In this document: piece after piece, positions 9,805 through 21,055 of the stretch | Position numbering within the stretch: the stretch's first letter is position 1 | Layout of the letters: each line of letters starts with the position of its first letter | From: Chara braunii | Taxonomy: Eukaryota > Streptophyta > Charophyceae > Charales > Characeae | Direction of reading: 5' to 3' | Assembly (NCBI GenBank): GCA_003427395.1 | Contig: BFEA01000532.1 | Coordinates: 616,352-658,391, forward strand | Length of the DNA stretch: 42,040 nt | The notes under the pieces: model-generated | What the model saw: the letters and a program-made list of their open reading frames with translations, nothing else | Told to the model about the DNA's origin: nothing | Databases searched by the model: none | Program-made: the position numbers and the translations under genes

Positions 9805-10433
9805 CCCTAAGGACATCAATCACGTCTATCGACTACGTTATCTTCTAAAAACTTTTAACGTCAGCCTGAGGGTCTCGATTCACTGCTCAGCATTCTACGT
9901 GCACTTGGACATCTTTCTCCACAAGGTGCATTTTGATTACATCGGGACGATGAACAAACTCTCGGCACATATATAGTGTTCTGCAGTGGAGCGAGCCCCA
10001 TTAAAGTCTCTTTCTTCTTCTTCTTCTTCTTCTTCTTCTTCTTCTTCTTCTTCTTCTTTTTATTTTTCTTCTTCTTCTTCTTTTTAATTAAAAAAGCCTT
10101 GGGTGTAGATTTTCAATCTCCAATCTGGAAGACTCAAAATCAACAATCAAACGACGTGTGAATGTGTGCGCAACGGCGTGACTATATTGGTGTACTCCCC
10201 CACCCCCCTCCTCCTTTTTTCCCCTTCTTTCCGTGCTCATGCTCAGGCAATTTAGCCCGACGTTCTCTCGCTCTCACTCTTCTATCACGTGCTGTCGAGC
10301 AACAAGTGGCTTCAAAAAAGGAGACGGGAATAGAGTCCCCCCCCATTTGTTGGTTCACCCCCCCTCCGCCCCCTGAACTGTTGAAATACAGACTAAAGTA
10401 TGAACCCAGAGACCGTCAGGGCCGAGGGCCAAC
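9805..10433. other. Spacer between the two retroelements
   Basis: No gene recognised. Holds a (TTC)n microsatellite at about 10012-10083 and a C-rich stretch at 10198-10225. Confidence 0.6.
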
Positions 10434-10515
10434 TAGCAAAGTGGATAGGATCGAGCTCCCGAATCTGGATGTGTTTTATGCAGAGATGCAGAAAAGCAGT
10501 TCAATCTCGATGTCC
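10434..10515. mobile_element. Foldback MITE, half copy
   Basis: Matches the left half of the family at 415-567 and 708-870 (ACTAGCAAAG, AATCTGGATGTGTTTTATGC, AGATGCAGAAAAGCAGTTC). A complementary right half is not evident, so this copy is partial and ends shortly before retroelement 2. Confidence 0.6.
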
Positions 10516-10595
10516 TCCACATCTCGGAGGCGAACTGCCCTACCAACGGGCCGGGGTATTGTGCAAAGTTGCCCACGCGGTATGGAGGGCAAATG

Positions 10596-11326
10596 GGACC
10601 ATCGTATTTACGATAGGGTATCTGGCTGATGCCGTTGTGGTACAGCATATTGAGTCCAATTACTACCTTGGTTTCTACGTCACGCTATATCTATAATTTT
10701 TTGGAGTCTTAGTGGTTCTGACCTCCCCTCTGTCGTTGGTTCATTTTAATATTCTGGTGTGCCATTGTATTTGGTCCTGTTTGAGAAATTTGGCTGGATT
10801 CCCTGTTTGGCTACGTGTCTATAGTAGAAGTGGATGATTTTTTGAGTGTCGGAGCTAGCAGTGGTACGGCCTTTTCGAAGGTCTCCGAAACGATACTTTT
10901 CTAATTTTCTGTTCCATTTTCACTTAGGACCCTTTACTTTTATATGTATTTGCCTAGTTTTAGGACCCGATACATTACCTGCTTTCCTCGGAGTTGCCGA
11001 CTGGTTTCAGTGGTTGAGCTGTGTAGGTGCTTTACGACGCAGTATCTTCTACTTTGTCTTTTATGTTTTTAGTATATTAACTAGCCTAGTTGATGACTTT
11101 GTTACCTGCGTCAACTACGGCCCCTAATGAGACTGCTTCGGCGGAGCAGTCGAAAACGGTCGGGTCTTCAAGTCGCATTCGGGGAACTGGTTTTTGACTT
11201 GGCTTTTCTTCTTCCTCTTCATCTTCGTTACCTCCTCCTTTCCCTCTCGTCCATCATCCTTCTCTGCTATTTTGACTTCGTTGACGGTGTTTGTATGTCT
11301 GCTTTCGGTCGCTTTCGTTGACCAAT
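10596..11326 (+). repeat. Pseudo-LTR of element 2, upstream copy
   Basis: A direct repeat of 16009-16739 at equal length (731 bp) and high identity. Begins GGACCATCGTA with a small inverted repeat ATCGTA/TACGAT and ends TTCGTTGACCAAT. Hammerhead at 11112-11175. Short open frames inside are not supported as genes. Confidence 0.95.
11112..11175 (+). ncRNA. Hammerhead ribozyme, core-mutated (element 2, upstream)
   Basis: Stem I GGCCC/GGGTC continues beyond an internal loop as CAACT/AGTCG (one mismatch). The catalytic box reads CTAATGA (11124-11130) instead of CTGATGA. Stem II GACTGCT/AGCAGTC is a perfect 7 bp, followed by GAAA, a degenerate stem III and C17 at 11161. The G-to-A change at an invariant core base predicts an inactive ribozyme. 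Confidence 0.78.
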
Positions 11327-11401
11327 CAACTTGTACATCCGGAGTAACTCACGTAGGGATTACACTATGTTGGCGTGGCTTCGACACTTGCTGTCGTCCA
11401 C

Positions 11402-12845
11402 ATGGCGTCCAATCTGCAGACGTCTACCATCATTCGGACTTGCTACAATTGTGGAGATCCTGGGCATTTCTCTCGTTGGTGTCCTCATCGTAATGGAGGG
11501 CAGACCTTTGTCTCCCAACCTCTCCTTACTCTTCCTTCTAACCCCGCTTCTCTTCCGTCTTCCTCCTCTTCTGATCCCGTTTTGTCTGGGCAGTTTCGAA
11601 ACAATGGATGGTACGAGGCCAAACAGCGGTTGATCCTGCTAGAGAACACTGTAGCTGAAATCAAGTCACGACATGATGCAGAGGTGGAGAAAGAGAAGAA
11701 CCTTAAGGAGGAAGAGGATAGGAAGAAGAGGATTGTTGAAGATAATGAACGACGAGAGCAAGACCGTAAGGAACGAGAAGATATGCACAAGCGGATGATG
11801 GATGATATGAATGAGAAGTGGGAGAAGAGGTGTGGGAAGATGAAAGATAAGAAAGATGATTCCAAGGGGTTATCTGAGATGGAGTTGTTGAGAAGAGAGA
11901 TCGAAGGGCTTAAAGGTCAGATGGTTGGACCTGCAGCCTCTACGTCAACTCAACGTGCTACGACCGAAGGTGATGAAGTAGTAAGACAGCTGCTAAAAGA
12001 ACAAGAAAACATGAAGGCAAGGTTGGAAGAGTCTTTGGCTTCCCAGAAACGATTGGAGAATTTGGAAGCTGAGATGGATCTGATGCGCACCATGCGGGAC
12101 GAAGCTCTCCAGGAGGTCGAGACTTGGAAGAATGAAGCGCTGCGTCCAGGCAACAAACGTGGCTGCGCAGCGGTTACTCCTTCGTCGGTTACGCGCACTC
12201 AGTCCAAGACGAATACAGAGTTTGCTGGCATGGTACATCGTTATTCCTTGGAGGTTGAAAAATTGAAGGAGCTGCGTATCCTTGACTTCAATACTAGGAG
12301 GGAAAAAGAACAGGACAACGAAAAATTGAAGATTGCTATGAACGAAGCACAAAAGGCGTCAATGGAACGAGAACAAGAGAACGAACAACTCAAAACTGCG
12401 ATTGCCAATTTAGAAGCCGCACAACGTGAACCCTATACCAATCTCCGACGGAGGATGGATGAGATAGCCTCTCGATCTACAGGCCTGACGAAGAAGAAGA
12501 CTGTTACCGACCCTTTGACTGCACGTGCTCTGGACTCTGGAGAAACAGCAGTTTGTCAAAGATCAACGCACGGACCTTGCTAACAAGAAGAAGGACGAGA
12601 TTACGGAGCTCTGTCTGAAAGAAGGTTTGAATCATGCCACGATTAAGCAGTTGGTGGAAGACATCATCCAGGCTCGTGTTCTAAAGCTTATTCCGATGCT
12701 GGTAAGGTTGTTTTGGAGGTATCGGAGGATTCTGCTGGACCCTCGGACAAGGGGCCGCCAGCAAACGTTGAGGATGCTACTTCTTAGGATCCTCCCCGAA
12801 TGCGGCTTCCCTTTGGTCGATTGTTGTTTCTTGCTCCCGTTTTAG
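11402..12845 (+). pseudogene. ORF1 of element 2: CCHC zinc knuckle, coiled coil, SAP-like
   Basis: Begins MASNLQTSTIIRT with the knuckle CYNCGDPGHFSRWC (an in-frame ATG also exists at 11375). An S/P-rich spacer is followed by ~270 residues of highly charged coiled coil. The block WKNEALRPGNKRG matches element 1. A frameshift at about 12525-12545 moves the reading frame by +1. After it, QFVKDQRTDLANKKKDEI and LCLKEGLNHATIKQLVEDI align with the SAP-like C-terminus of element 1 ORF1. The stop at 12843-12845 precedes the ORF2 ATG by 43 nt. Except for the shift and possible damage near the end, the frame is open. Confidence 0.8.
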
Positions 12846-12888
12846 ATCTGCTTCCTCTCAAAATCTCAGGCATAAAGGGGTAGGCGAG

Positions 12889-15720
12889 TTGTTTCAACTG
12901 ATTGTGTTATTGCTTGTCTTGACTGGTTGTGTCCTATGGGCACATAAATTGACTGGACACGTATGTGATTGGTGGAGTGTTGCTAACTCTGATTTTAATA
13001 CTCGACGGTGTGTAGTCTATGTCCTAATTTCCCCCTGGTGTCGTAATCTTTATGTCGGAAGTACGAGTCGAAGTCTTGATGAACGGTGGAGAGAACATGT
13101 GTACCGTTCCTGTAGCCAGACGATGGATAATAGTAGTCTTCATAATGAAAAACTTTATCGTTGAACTTGGAGATTCGGTATTGACCGGTTTGCTATTATT
13201 CTTGTTTATTTTTTTGATGAAGAAGACCGGTTACGATTAGAGCATTATTTCATTAAATTGTTTGGTGCCTCACTCAATTCTACAGGTAAGAAGAAGAATC
13301 GCAAACGTCGACGTCCGGGTAAACGTGAACGCTTGAAACGATCTAAAGCAATTTCTAGTGGTCCTTGCACGTCTGTCCCCCTCTGTTTTTTGCCTCCTTT
13401 ACAACCAGCTGCCTGTTCGTCCTCTTTGCTTCGTTTTCATTCTTCTGCTGGTATCATATCAACTAGTCTTTTACGCATTCTGAATCATTGTGTCGAGTTG
13501 AATGTCTCCTCTTGCTCCGTTGTCTGTCGTGGTGGTACGATTCGAGAAGATAGTTGGAAGCTTCTGAAACGTTGTTTCGGCTCGTCTGTTGTTTCATGTG
13601 ATGGAGTTACTGATCAACTTAGTTCCTCAAAGGGATGTCTACGTAATGGAGCCTTCCTATCTTTTACTTTGATTACTCCTTTTTGTCAAAAGTTTCTTCG
13701 CCTTAAACCTCTTCTAGCTAGCTTGTTGAGCAATCCCAGTCGGAGACGTTTTCTTGTTGAATGGGAATTTAGCGATTTGATTTCGTTATTCTCTGCTATT
13801 CGTCCTTTCCAAGAAAAACGCAGTAGAAGCAGACTACGTGTAATCCTGTCAAGAGCTATCTCTTCTAAGTTTGATCTTCCAGTTCACCAACGGCTCGTTG
13901 TACGTGTGAAATACGACCATCGATTATGTAAGACCGAGATTCGTAAGATCTGTGGCCATTTAGTACACACTCTTGATATCTAAGAGGATTGGAAGTGAAT
14001 GATCATCCGACGTATGAGAGGCATTGAGAGTTGTATAATGCAAGAATCAATCCGTTGGTGACATTTTACATAATTTTCGTTCCTTCTCTTGACGATCTGA
14101 AGCGGTTTATTGTTGTGATCAGTTTAAAGATCGGTTTCCAAGGAACAATGATCATGTCTCCTTTTGCTTAAGTTAATATGATTCTTTTCCCTCTTGGACT
14201 AAGAACTCGAAGAATGTCCTGCAACCGGACGTTACCAACCCTCTTGGTGCTCTCAAGAAACATATTCTTCATTTTTTCCATGATTTTCATCACTCTTGTG
14301 ATCTTCAATCTTCTTCTCTTTCACTTCGAGATCTTGGTTGTTGTCTTATTGCTTCTGTTGAATTTCGTGATTCCCCTTCGGTAGATCAGCTTGGATGTAT
14401 TAAGCAGCAACTAGATGGACTAGTGTGTACACCGATTGACCACAATATAGGTGATACTTTTGTCTGCAACCCAGTCATCTATAACAAAGGAATGAGGAGT
14501 CTTTTTTCTGATAACCCCGCTTTCGTTGATGTTGAGGACTCGGAAAAGTCAGTCATTTCGTCGGTCAACGCTTGGGTTTGCGAAAATTGGGAATTGGTGT
14601 TCCGATGCCACCTTCGGTAACGCGTACGGGATTCCGAAACATAAAGATGTTCAATGGTGGAGACCCATCTATCGTTCGTAGATTGAAGGATCTGCACTCA
14701 GTGGTCGGCGCATGGCATATGCTGTTAATGAGATGTTGTAGAAGTTACCTTCTGAGATGCACTTCAATTTGAGATGTACCAGTCAACTTTTGTCTGGTCT
14801 GCAAACTGCAGCTGATGAATGCTAAGAAAGAAAAAGATGATTCGTTTGTTGGAGCTTCCTATGACATTAAAGAAATGTTTTCTCATCTACCTCACGATTC
14901 GATCATGCGGGTTTTACGATGGGTTACTTCCTACGAGGACTCTTCCTCCTATTCTGGTGTGATGATAAAAAAACGAGGAAGAAAGCTCAGTTGACCCGTG
15001 GCAAAGGTGAAGAAGGGTGGATTCTAATTCGATTCTCTGTCATTCTTCAATATGTTTCTTTCGAACTCTCTCATACTTTCATCCGTGCTCAGGATAAGCT
15101 GTTGAAGCAAGTCGTGGTATTCCGCCATGCGTTAGCATGCCTGTTATGCGCATATTATGAGTTTATGCATCTTCAGTCACTTGGCAATGATAGAAGTTTA
15201 ATCTAGGGGTTTCGCATCGTCGACGACATTTCAGTTTTTGTTCACTGTTCGAAGACCAATGACGGTGACTCAACAAAGGCAAGATTACTGCAACGATCTT
15301 TCGAACACTGCTACGACGAGAATGTCAAGCTTGAGCAGACTAGCTGCGGTGATGTGCGGGACTTCATTGGTTGTGTAGTTAAGATATGTCAATCAACTGG
15401 AAATGTTGAGTGTGTTGCCATGACCAAGAATCAAGGATTTGACAGGATCGTTTTTCAAAGTATCTAGGATTTTGTGTCGTATTCTAGTAAAAAACAAAAG
15501 ATGGCGGTCATCTCTTCATTTCTTCACCGCGCCCGCACTTATACATCTGTCCTTGGTATGAAGCTGATTTTCCTATTTGCATTGCAACGAGAATTGTGGT
15601 GACGAGGCTATCCGGACCGCTTTTTTGATAAGGCAGTCTGCATTTTTTCATTGAAACATGGTGGTTGTTGGAAGGAGTGGCTTTCAGTCCTCACTAACAG
15701 GAACAAGTGGTTTTGGTTTA
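12889..15720 (+). pseudogene. ORF2 of element 2: GIY-YIG endonuclease + reverse transcriptase
   Basis: The endonuclease starts near the N-terminus: VVYVLISPW, LYVGSTSRSL, R and EH in RWREHVYRS, and E in LRLEHYFIKLFG. An in-frame TGA at 13162-13164 falls at or next to the position where element 1 has Trp (LYGW). The N-terminal RT region is open to 13983, then stops and shifts accumulate. Later pieces align clearly: PIDHNIGDTF (14430s), YGIPKHKDVQWWRP, motif A SYDIKEMFSHLP, and motif C RIVDDISVF directly after a TAG at 15204-15206. The C-terminal FFDKAVCIFSLKHGG matches element 1 beyond its own stop. Motif B is damaged (VVVFRHALA). Not functional. Confidence 0.85.
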
Positions 15721-16008
15721 GAGTTGATTTTTTTTTTTTTTCCCGGCTTATAAACTGTGGGACCATCGTATTTACGATAGTGTATCTGGCTGATGTTGCC
15801 GTGGTACAACAATATTGAGTCCACTTACAGTGACTTACTACCTTGGTTTCTACGTCACGCTGTATCTGGTATATATGTTTTTGGAGTTTTAGTGGTTCTG
15901 ACCTCCTCTCTATCGTTGGTTCGTTTTAATATTCTAGTGTGCCATCGTATTCTGTGGACAAGTGGTTTTGGTTTTGAGTTGTTCCTTTTTTCCGGCTTAT
16001 ACACTATA
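15704..16008 (+). repeat. Partial pseudo-LTR, tandem duplication at the element 2 3' end
   Basis: The junction ACAAGTGGTTTTGG...CGGCTTATA followed by the first ~195 bp of the pseudo-LTR (15760 to about 15954) is repeated. At about 15958 the junction sequence recurs and leads into the full pseudo-LTR at 16009. Such partial tandem pseudo-LTRs are typical of Penelope insertions. No hammerhead in this fragment. Confidence 0.85.
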
Positions 16009-16739
16009 GGACCATCGTATTTACGATAGGGTATCTGGCTGATGCCGCTGTGGTACAGCATATTGAGTCCACTTACTACCTTGGTTTCTACGTCACGCTG
16101 TATCTATATTTTTTTGGAGTTTTAGTGGTTCTGGCCTCCCCTCTGTCGTTGGTTCATTTTAATATTCTGGTGTGTCATTGTATTTGGTCCTGTTTGAGAA
16201 ATTCGGTTGGATTCCCTGTTTGGCTACGTGTCTACAGTAGAAGTGGATGATTTTTTTAGTGTCGGAGCTAGCTGTGGTACCGCCTTTTCGAAGGTCACCG
16301 AAACAATACTTTTCTAATTTTCTGTTCCATTTTCACTTAGGACCCTTTACTTTTATAGGTATTTGTCTGGTTTTAGGACCCGATACATTACCTGCTTTCC
16401 TCGGAGTTGCCGGCTGGTTTCAGTGGTTGAGCTGTGTAGGTTCTTTACGACGCAGTAGCTTCTACTTTATCTTTTCTGTTTTTAGTATATTAACTAGCTT
16501 AGTTGATGACTTTGTTACCTGCGTCGACTACGGCCCCTGATGAGACTGCTTTGGCGGAGCAGTCAAAACCGCTCGGGTCTTCAAGTCGCGTTTGGGGAAT
16601 TGGTTTTTGACTTGGCTTTTCTTCTTCCTCTTCATCTTCTTTACCTCTTTCTTTCCGTCTCGTCCATCATCCTTCTCTGCTATTTTGACTTCGTTGACGG
16701 TGTTTGTATGTCTGCTTTTGGTCGCTTTCGTTGACCAAT
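16009..16739 (+). repeat. Pseudo-LTR of element 2, downstream copy
   Basis: 731-bp direct repeat of 10596-11326. Similarity ends at TTGACCAAT on both sides. Confidence 0.95.
16525..16588 (+). ncRNA. Hammerhead ribozyme, core-mutated (element 2, downstream)
   Basis: Stem I GGCCC/GGGTC plus the distal helix CGACT/AGTCG (perfect here), CTGATGA at 16537-16543, stem II GACTGCT/AGCAGTC, C17 at 16574. The G of the GAA box is A (16565), the complementary defect to the upstream copy. Taken together the two copies imply an ancestor with an intact core and stem III ACCGGT, a palindrome like that of element 1 (inference). Confidence 0.78.
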
Positions 16740-18469
16740 GAACCAGGGCCCAGGGCCCAACGATGTGGTCCGGATTGCAAATTTGCACATGGGCCTGACA
16801 GGGGCAAAACGCAAAGAATTAGGTCAAAAAGGGCATTCCACTTTACCCACATCTTTTAGGGGCATTCTAACATATATCTCAACTTATAGGGGGTTTTCGC
16901 AAGTTATCTCTTTTTCTTTTGTTTTTAAAAGGAACATCGATCGGGGCACACCTAGTATAGACAGGTAGAAGATCCCATGCTGGAAACCGGACCCAAAGTC
17001 CCATTATGATAGTACTGTTTAACACGATTACCCCGTTTTTTTTTTTTTTTTTTTTTTTTGATTGGACATGCTCCAATCTATTCATCGGGAGCAAAACGTG
17101 CTGGGAACCGGGCCCAACGTCCCATTCAAAAAGTTAACATATTGAGCGGATTATGTAAAAAACTTTGAGTTACCGGGGCCATTACCCGGCTTCGGCTAAA
17201 GATGATAGCTATGTAACCTACACAGAGAGTTAGGTTTTCTAGAGATTGATCATGGGAATATTCATACCGAAAACCACCTGCCTTTAGCAATTGTCAGCAA
17301 CTCAACCCTATCCGCCTGTCCCCTATACCCTGATACCCAATCTTTTCTAGGCATCCCACCCCCAACTGCTAGGTTACAGAGTGGCATGACCCACCCAAGA
17401 GACCTCCCACCTGCTAGGCTACACGACAAAGCGGCCCGCCCCGGCTCCGACCAACGTCGACTAAGTATCAGTTCACTAACAGACACTAGAGTGCCTTCCA
17501 CCCTCGACAACTCCCCAGATCTCTCTACCAGGTCTCATGCCCCCGTACTGCTCAGGTTACAGGGCACCGCGACCAAACCCCAACACCGACCAGCGTTGTT
17601 CTGACCTCGTTCATTCGTAAACCACTAGGACCTAGGACATCAGCAGATACCAGACAAGCCACCAATCGTCGCCATATTTGTAGTTCCGATCATCCACTCT
17701 TTCAAGCACTGGCTGCAGACATCCAACCAAAAGAAACATCTCAACCTTACTCTGGCAAGACTTACTGCGGTAGAGCTACCATCTCCACCACTGTTGTACC
17801 CTATTTCCGCCCTTCTGGCGAGCCCTTCGTCGCAGAGCACATTATCTTCAACCATCTCCACAAACACAGTCCGCTGCAAGCAGCATCAAAATTATGGAAT
17901 TTTTTTCCTCAACAATCACAAGAATTCAGGGAACTTAAATACAAGTGCAAGAATCGTAACCTAAAAAGACAATCAACACCTATTTTTTCCACAAGGAGAG
18001 AGGACGGGAGGGAACTACTTCTCTCCCAATGAAAATTTCAGTGCCTATTCGCATCTCTGTTAAATGTAAAAGGCTCACAAGAAATGGAGCGGATTACTCC
18101 TCCCCCCCTAAAAAAAAACTATTGTCCTTTCACTGCCTCCGCTGGAAGGCGCCCCCTCACCTCCCATCCCAGATCAGAACAACCCCCTAAATCACTCTTG
18201 CTCCCTCAGCAGCATGCAATACCCCCTAGAGAATGCCCCCGCAGAGATGAAGATCCCCCTTCCCTCATATCCCACCCCCTCCAAGTGAAACACCTCTCAA
18301 CCTCTCACCTTGCTGAAAACAGCACGGCCCCTTGTCCTCCTCCCTACAACCCTCGCAGGGAGGGGCTCCAAACCCCGAAGGAGATAATTTAACCAGCACC
18401 TTTGATCCCAAATCTTACAATATCACAGCTTGAGACTCCATTATGACCAGTTTTTTGGAAATCCTTCAA
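16740..18469. other. Intergenic, no gene recognised
   Basis: Contains two copies of a short motif (GCTGGAAACCGGACCCAAAG at about 16979 and a variant at about 17100). A poly-T of about 24 bases precedes a perfect hairpin GATTGGA/TCCAATC (17060-17066, 17072-17078). Three loosely repeated CTGCTAGGTTACA-like motifs lie at 17366, 17411 and 17548. The C-rich part 18084-18390 has open frames but no recognisable protein. Confidence 0.5.
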
Positions 18470-18505
18470 ACAGGTGACACCTGTCTAAAAATGTCAAAGT
18501 TTTTG

Positions 18506-19110
18506 ATAATTTCTCTCCTAAGCAAGGGTAGACTGTCAAACTTTCAAAGTTCTAAAATATTATTTATCCTTTACATTTCAAGCGATTTCGGCAACGCTTC
18601 CTGTAGAGAAAGTGTCTTTGCAGAATTAATATAAGATTGAATATAAAATCTGAAAGCGATCTTTAATCTAACATAGTCAAATTTTGTTAAACTCCCTAAT
18701 TTAGTAAAAATTTGGGCAGTATCTCCTTTAAAGAAGTATGCTTTCCAGATTTATACCAAGTCAGATATAAACTCAAGATAAAACTTGAATTTTGTCAGAA
18801 CAAAATGTAATTAACTTTTTACAGTTGTATAAATTTCGACAAGATTCCCTTTACTTAGGCGACTTTCCAAATTTTGTACAACGCTAAATACAAAATCTAA
18901 AAATAACTTTAGTTTCACAAAGTCAAATTTTGTCTAATTTTTTTATTTAGTTAAAATTTGCTCAGCACCTCCTATAGAAAATTATTTTTTCCAAGTTTTT
19001 ACTGGGCCAGATATAAAACTCAGATAAAAGTTGAACTTTGTAAAGACAAAATTTAATTATTTCCTTGGAATTGCAAAAATTTGGGCAGCGCTTCACTTAG
19101 CGAAAGTGTT
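18506..19110 (-). repeat. ~122-bp tandem repeat array A
   Basis: Five units spaced 122-125 bp, marked on the plus strand by GGCAACGCTTCC (18589) and its variants near 18714, 18837, 18960 and 19083. On the minus strand units alternate between GGAAGCGYTGCCGAAAT and AAAGGAGATACTGCCCAAAT types, a ~245-bp dimer. The same repeat occurs at 34.98-35.59 and 39.47-39.75 kb. AT-rich and non-coding. A 7-bp palindrome ACAGGTG-A-CACCTGT lies just upstream (18470-18484). Confidence 0.75.
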
Positions 19111-19359
19111 TTTTCAAAATTTATAAAACCAAGTATGAGAAATAAACTTAACAGTTACTCTGAAAATGTAGAAATCGAACTAACTTCCAGCTCCAGCAAG
19201 TTACGAACATCTAAAGCAAACTACCTATCAAAGCTAAGACTCGGAATAAGTAGAGCTCACAATCAACCACATGCAAGTCCATACCACAATAGGTAGGTAC
19301 TTTCATAAAAATCCCAAGTTGTTTCTCACGTAAATAACTTACATAAGACATTAAAAAAT

Positions 19360-19915
19360 TAGGGCAAATCGAAGCCATATTGCTTAATATTTGTCTTTGT
19401 CTACACAAACAGAGGACACAACTGCTTCTCTCTTCATTAGGCAGTTAGCTAGATGAACCCAATATCACATTGTCGAGCCCTGCTAAATATTTAATATGCA
19501 GTATAATACTTTAAGAACCTTTTAATATTTTGAAGACTAAAATTGGGTCAAACGAAAGCCACATTGCTTAGTCCGTCGTTCGTTGCACTTATTATATTCT
19601 TAATTAAGATATCTTCTCCGTTTTGTGATAAGCTATAGTCAGACCAAAACGAAGTCACATTGTATTTCTAGCTTGTTAAGTAATAGTATAATATTTTTAT
19701 ATAAAATTTTTTATTATTAGGTTCTATTTATGTGCACGACCTCGTACTAAGCCAAATTGAAGTCACGTTGCTTAGTCATCAGTCAAAACCTCCCTCATAA
19801 CAAAACAAGTAGGTGAGTCTAACCAAAACCATATTATCCAACTTTTAAACCCTATTAAAAGACCATTCACCACAAAAACAACAACGAGACCTGACCAAAG
19901 CCACATTGTCGGATT
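19360..19915 (-). repeat. Hairpin array 2 (diverged relatives of the 34-kb hairpins)
   Basis: Repeats of a CAAANNGAAGYCACATT core occur at about 19365, 19548, 19643, 19753 and 19896. Most are enclosed by complementary flanks: ACTAAGC/GCTTAGT (19746-19752, 19770-19776), CTGAC/GTCGG (19891-19895, 19908-19912), GACTAA/TTAGTC (19535-19540, 19568-19573), AAGCTA/TAGCTT (19630-19635, 19669-19674). Stems differ between copies. On the minus strand the core resembles that of the array at 34010-34677, and the ~122-bp repeat lies on the same side, so the two regions look like inverted diverged copies of one composite unit. Confidence 0.55.
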
Positions 19916-20159
19916 GGGGTTGGAACTAGAACAACCTAACATAGTCACTTAGGTCAAACTGAAACCAGGCTGCATAAATAACAACTTACAGAGGTATAAC
20001 AGTCATGCTCGTCTCATTGAATTCAACCGGATCTCCCGAGAACAAGCATCGCTGAAATTAAAATAATCAGCAAGATCAAGTGATTTTATTTTGTCCCTCT
20101 CTCTTCTCCTCGGTGTCGGGACAGAAACCCTGACAAAGGTATCTGCCCGTGTTTTTTTT

Positions 20160-20998
20160 ATATCGGACGTTGTCCGACCTTTTTCATTGAATTGAAGGAC
20201 TTCATGAGATTGACGTCCGTCAAAAGTTTATTTAGACTAACCTATAACTGAGAGACTGAGATGTTTTTTGAACTTTAGACCGCGCGTTTGCGTCGTCTGA
20301 AAATAATAACAGTAGTTGGCGATTTCCGTTGAGGCCGCATATGACATCTACTTAAAATAATGTCGCACGGCCTAAGCAAGCTAAAAAGGGGCCACTGCGA
20401 TGGGGATTGGAACCACTACATGAAGGAAAATAGGAAGTTTTTGGGTTCGCGAGGCTTTCGCACCGAGGGTCGGGTTTGATGGCATTATGGTCTCCTGAGA
20501 GGGTGGCTGCTAAGGTCGTGTGTTGCTAACCCTACCAGCCGGCTACAGTAGTACGCAGGCTTAGCAGACAAAGCCTGCAGAGCGCTGGAGGATGGCCTGC
20601 TGGGCGCTTCAGCCCTTCATATAGAAGGGTTGCTCCTCTCTCAAACGTGAAGAAGGAGCTAACCCAGTAGGTTCAGGTATCAGACTTCCACCCAGCAGGC
20701 ACTGGGATTGAGCCCAACTGTATCCTACCAACAGGGCTATCTCCTTTTGGAGCAGCCAGTTGGGCTGGCGCGGCCGATTTCGGCCGCGTGATCAACGGGA
20801 TCGTCCGACTTAAATCAGCCGCACGTGAACCTACATGGCACCTGCGCAAGGATGACACGGATAAATCAACAATAATATTTATTTATTTATTTATTTTTTT
20901 CCGAACCCATGAGGACACGAGCCCAGGTCTGCATTTCGACAGTTCGTGGGGATGTCCCGCGAAGTGACCGTTGGTTAAGGCCAACACTGCCCAACAGG

Positions 20999-21055
<57 letters not shown>

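Larger units (their letters stand above)
10595..16739 (+). mobile_element. Penelope-like retroelement 2 (diverged, decayed)
   Basis: The same architecture as element 1 but on the plus strand, and so diverged that its proteins align only moderately and its pseudo-LTRs are unrelated in sequence. Order: 731-bp pseudo-LTR, ORF1, ORF2, a partial pseudo-LTR, a full 731-bp pseudo-LTR. More stops and frameshifts than element 1. The two elements represent two families of one lineage, in head-to-head orientation about 0.8 kb apart. Confidence 0.88.

Noticed and set aside
10621-10640. Hammerhead box near GGCTGATGCCG in the element 2 pseudo-LTR start
   Set aside because: Lacks the CTGATGA core and any GAAA partner at suitable distance.
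18084-18392. Proline-rich open frame
   Set aside because: C-rich low-complexity DNA; no recognisable domain and no homologous frame in the window.
20400-21051. tRNA-derived SINE ending in poly(A)
   Set aside because: No convincing A box or B box (GGTTCGANTCC) and no target duplication seen; left as a structured region with a poly(A) run.
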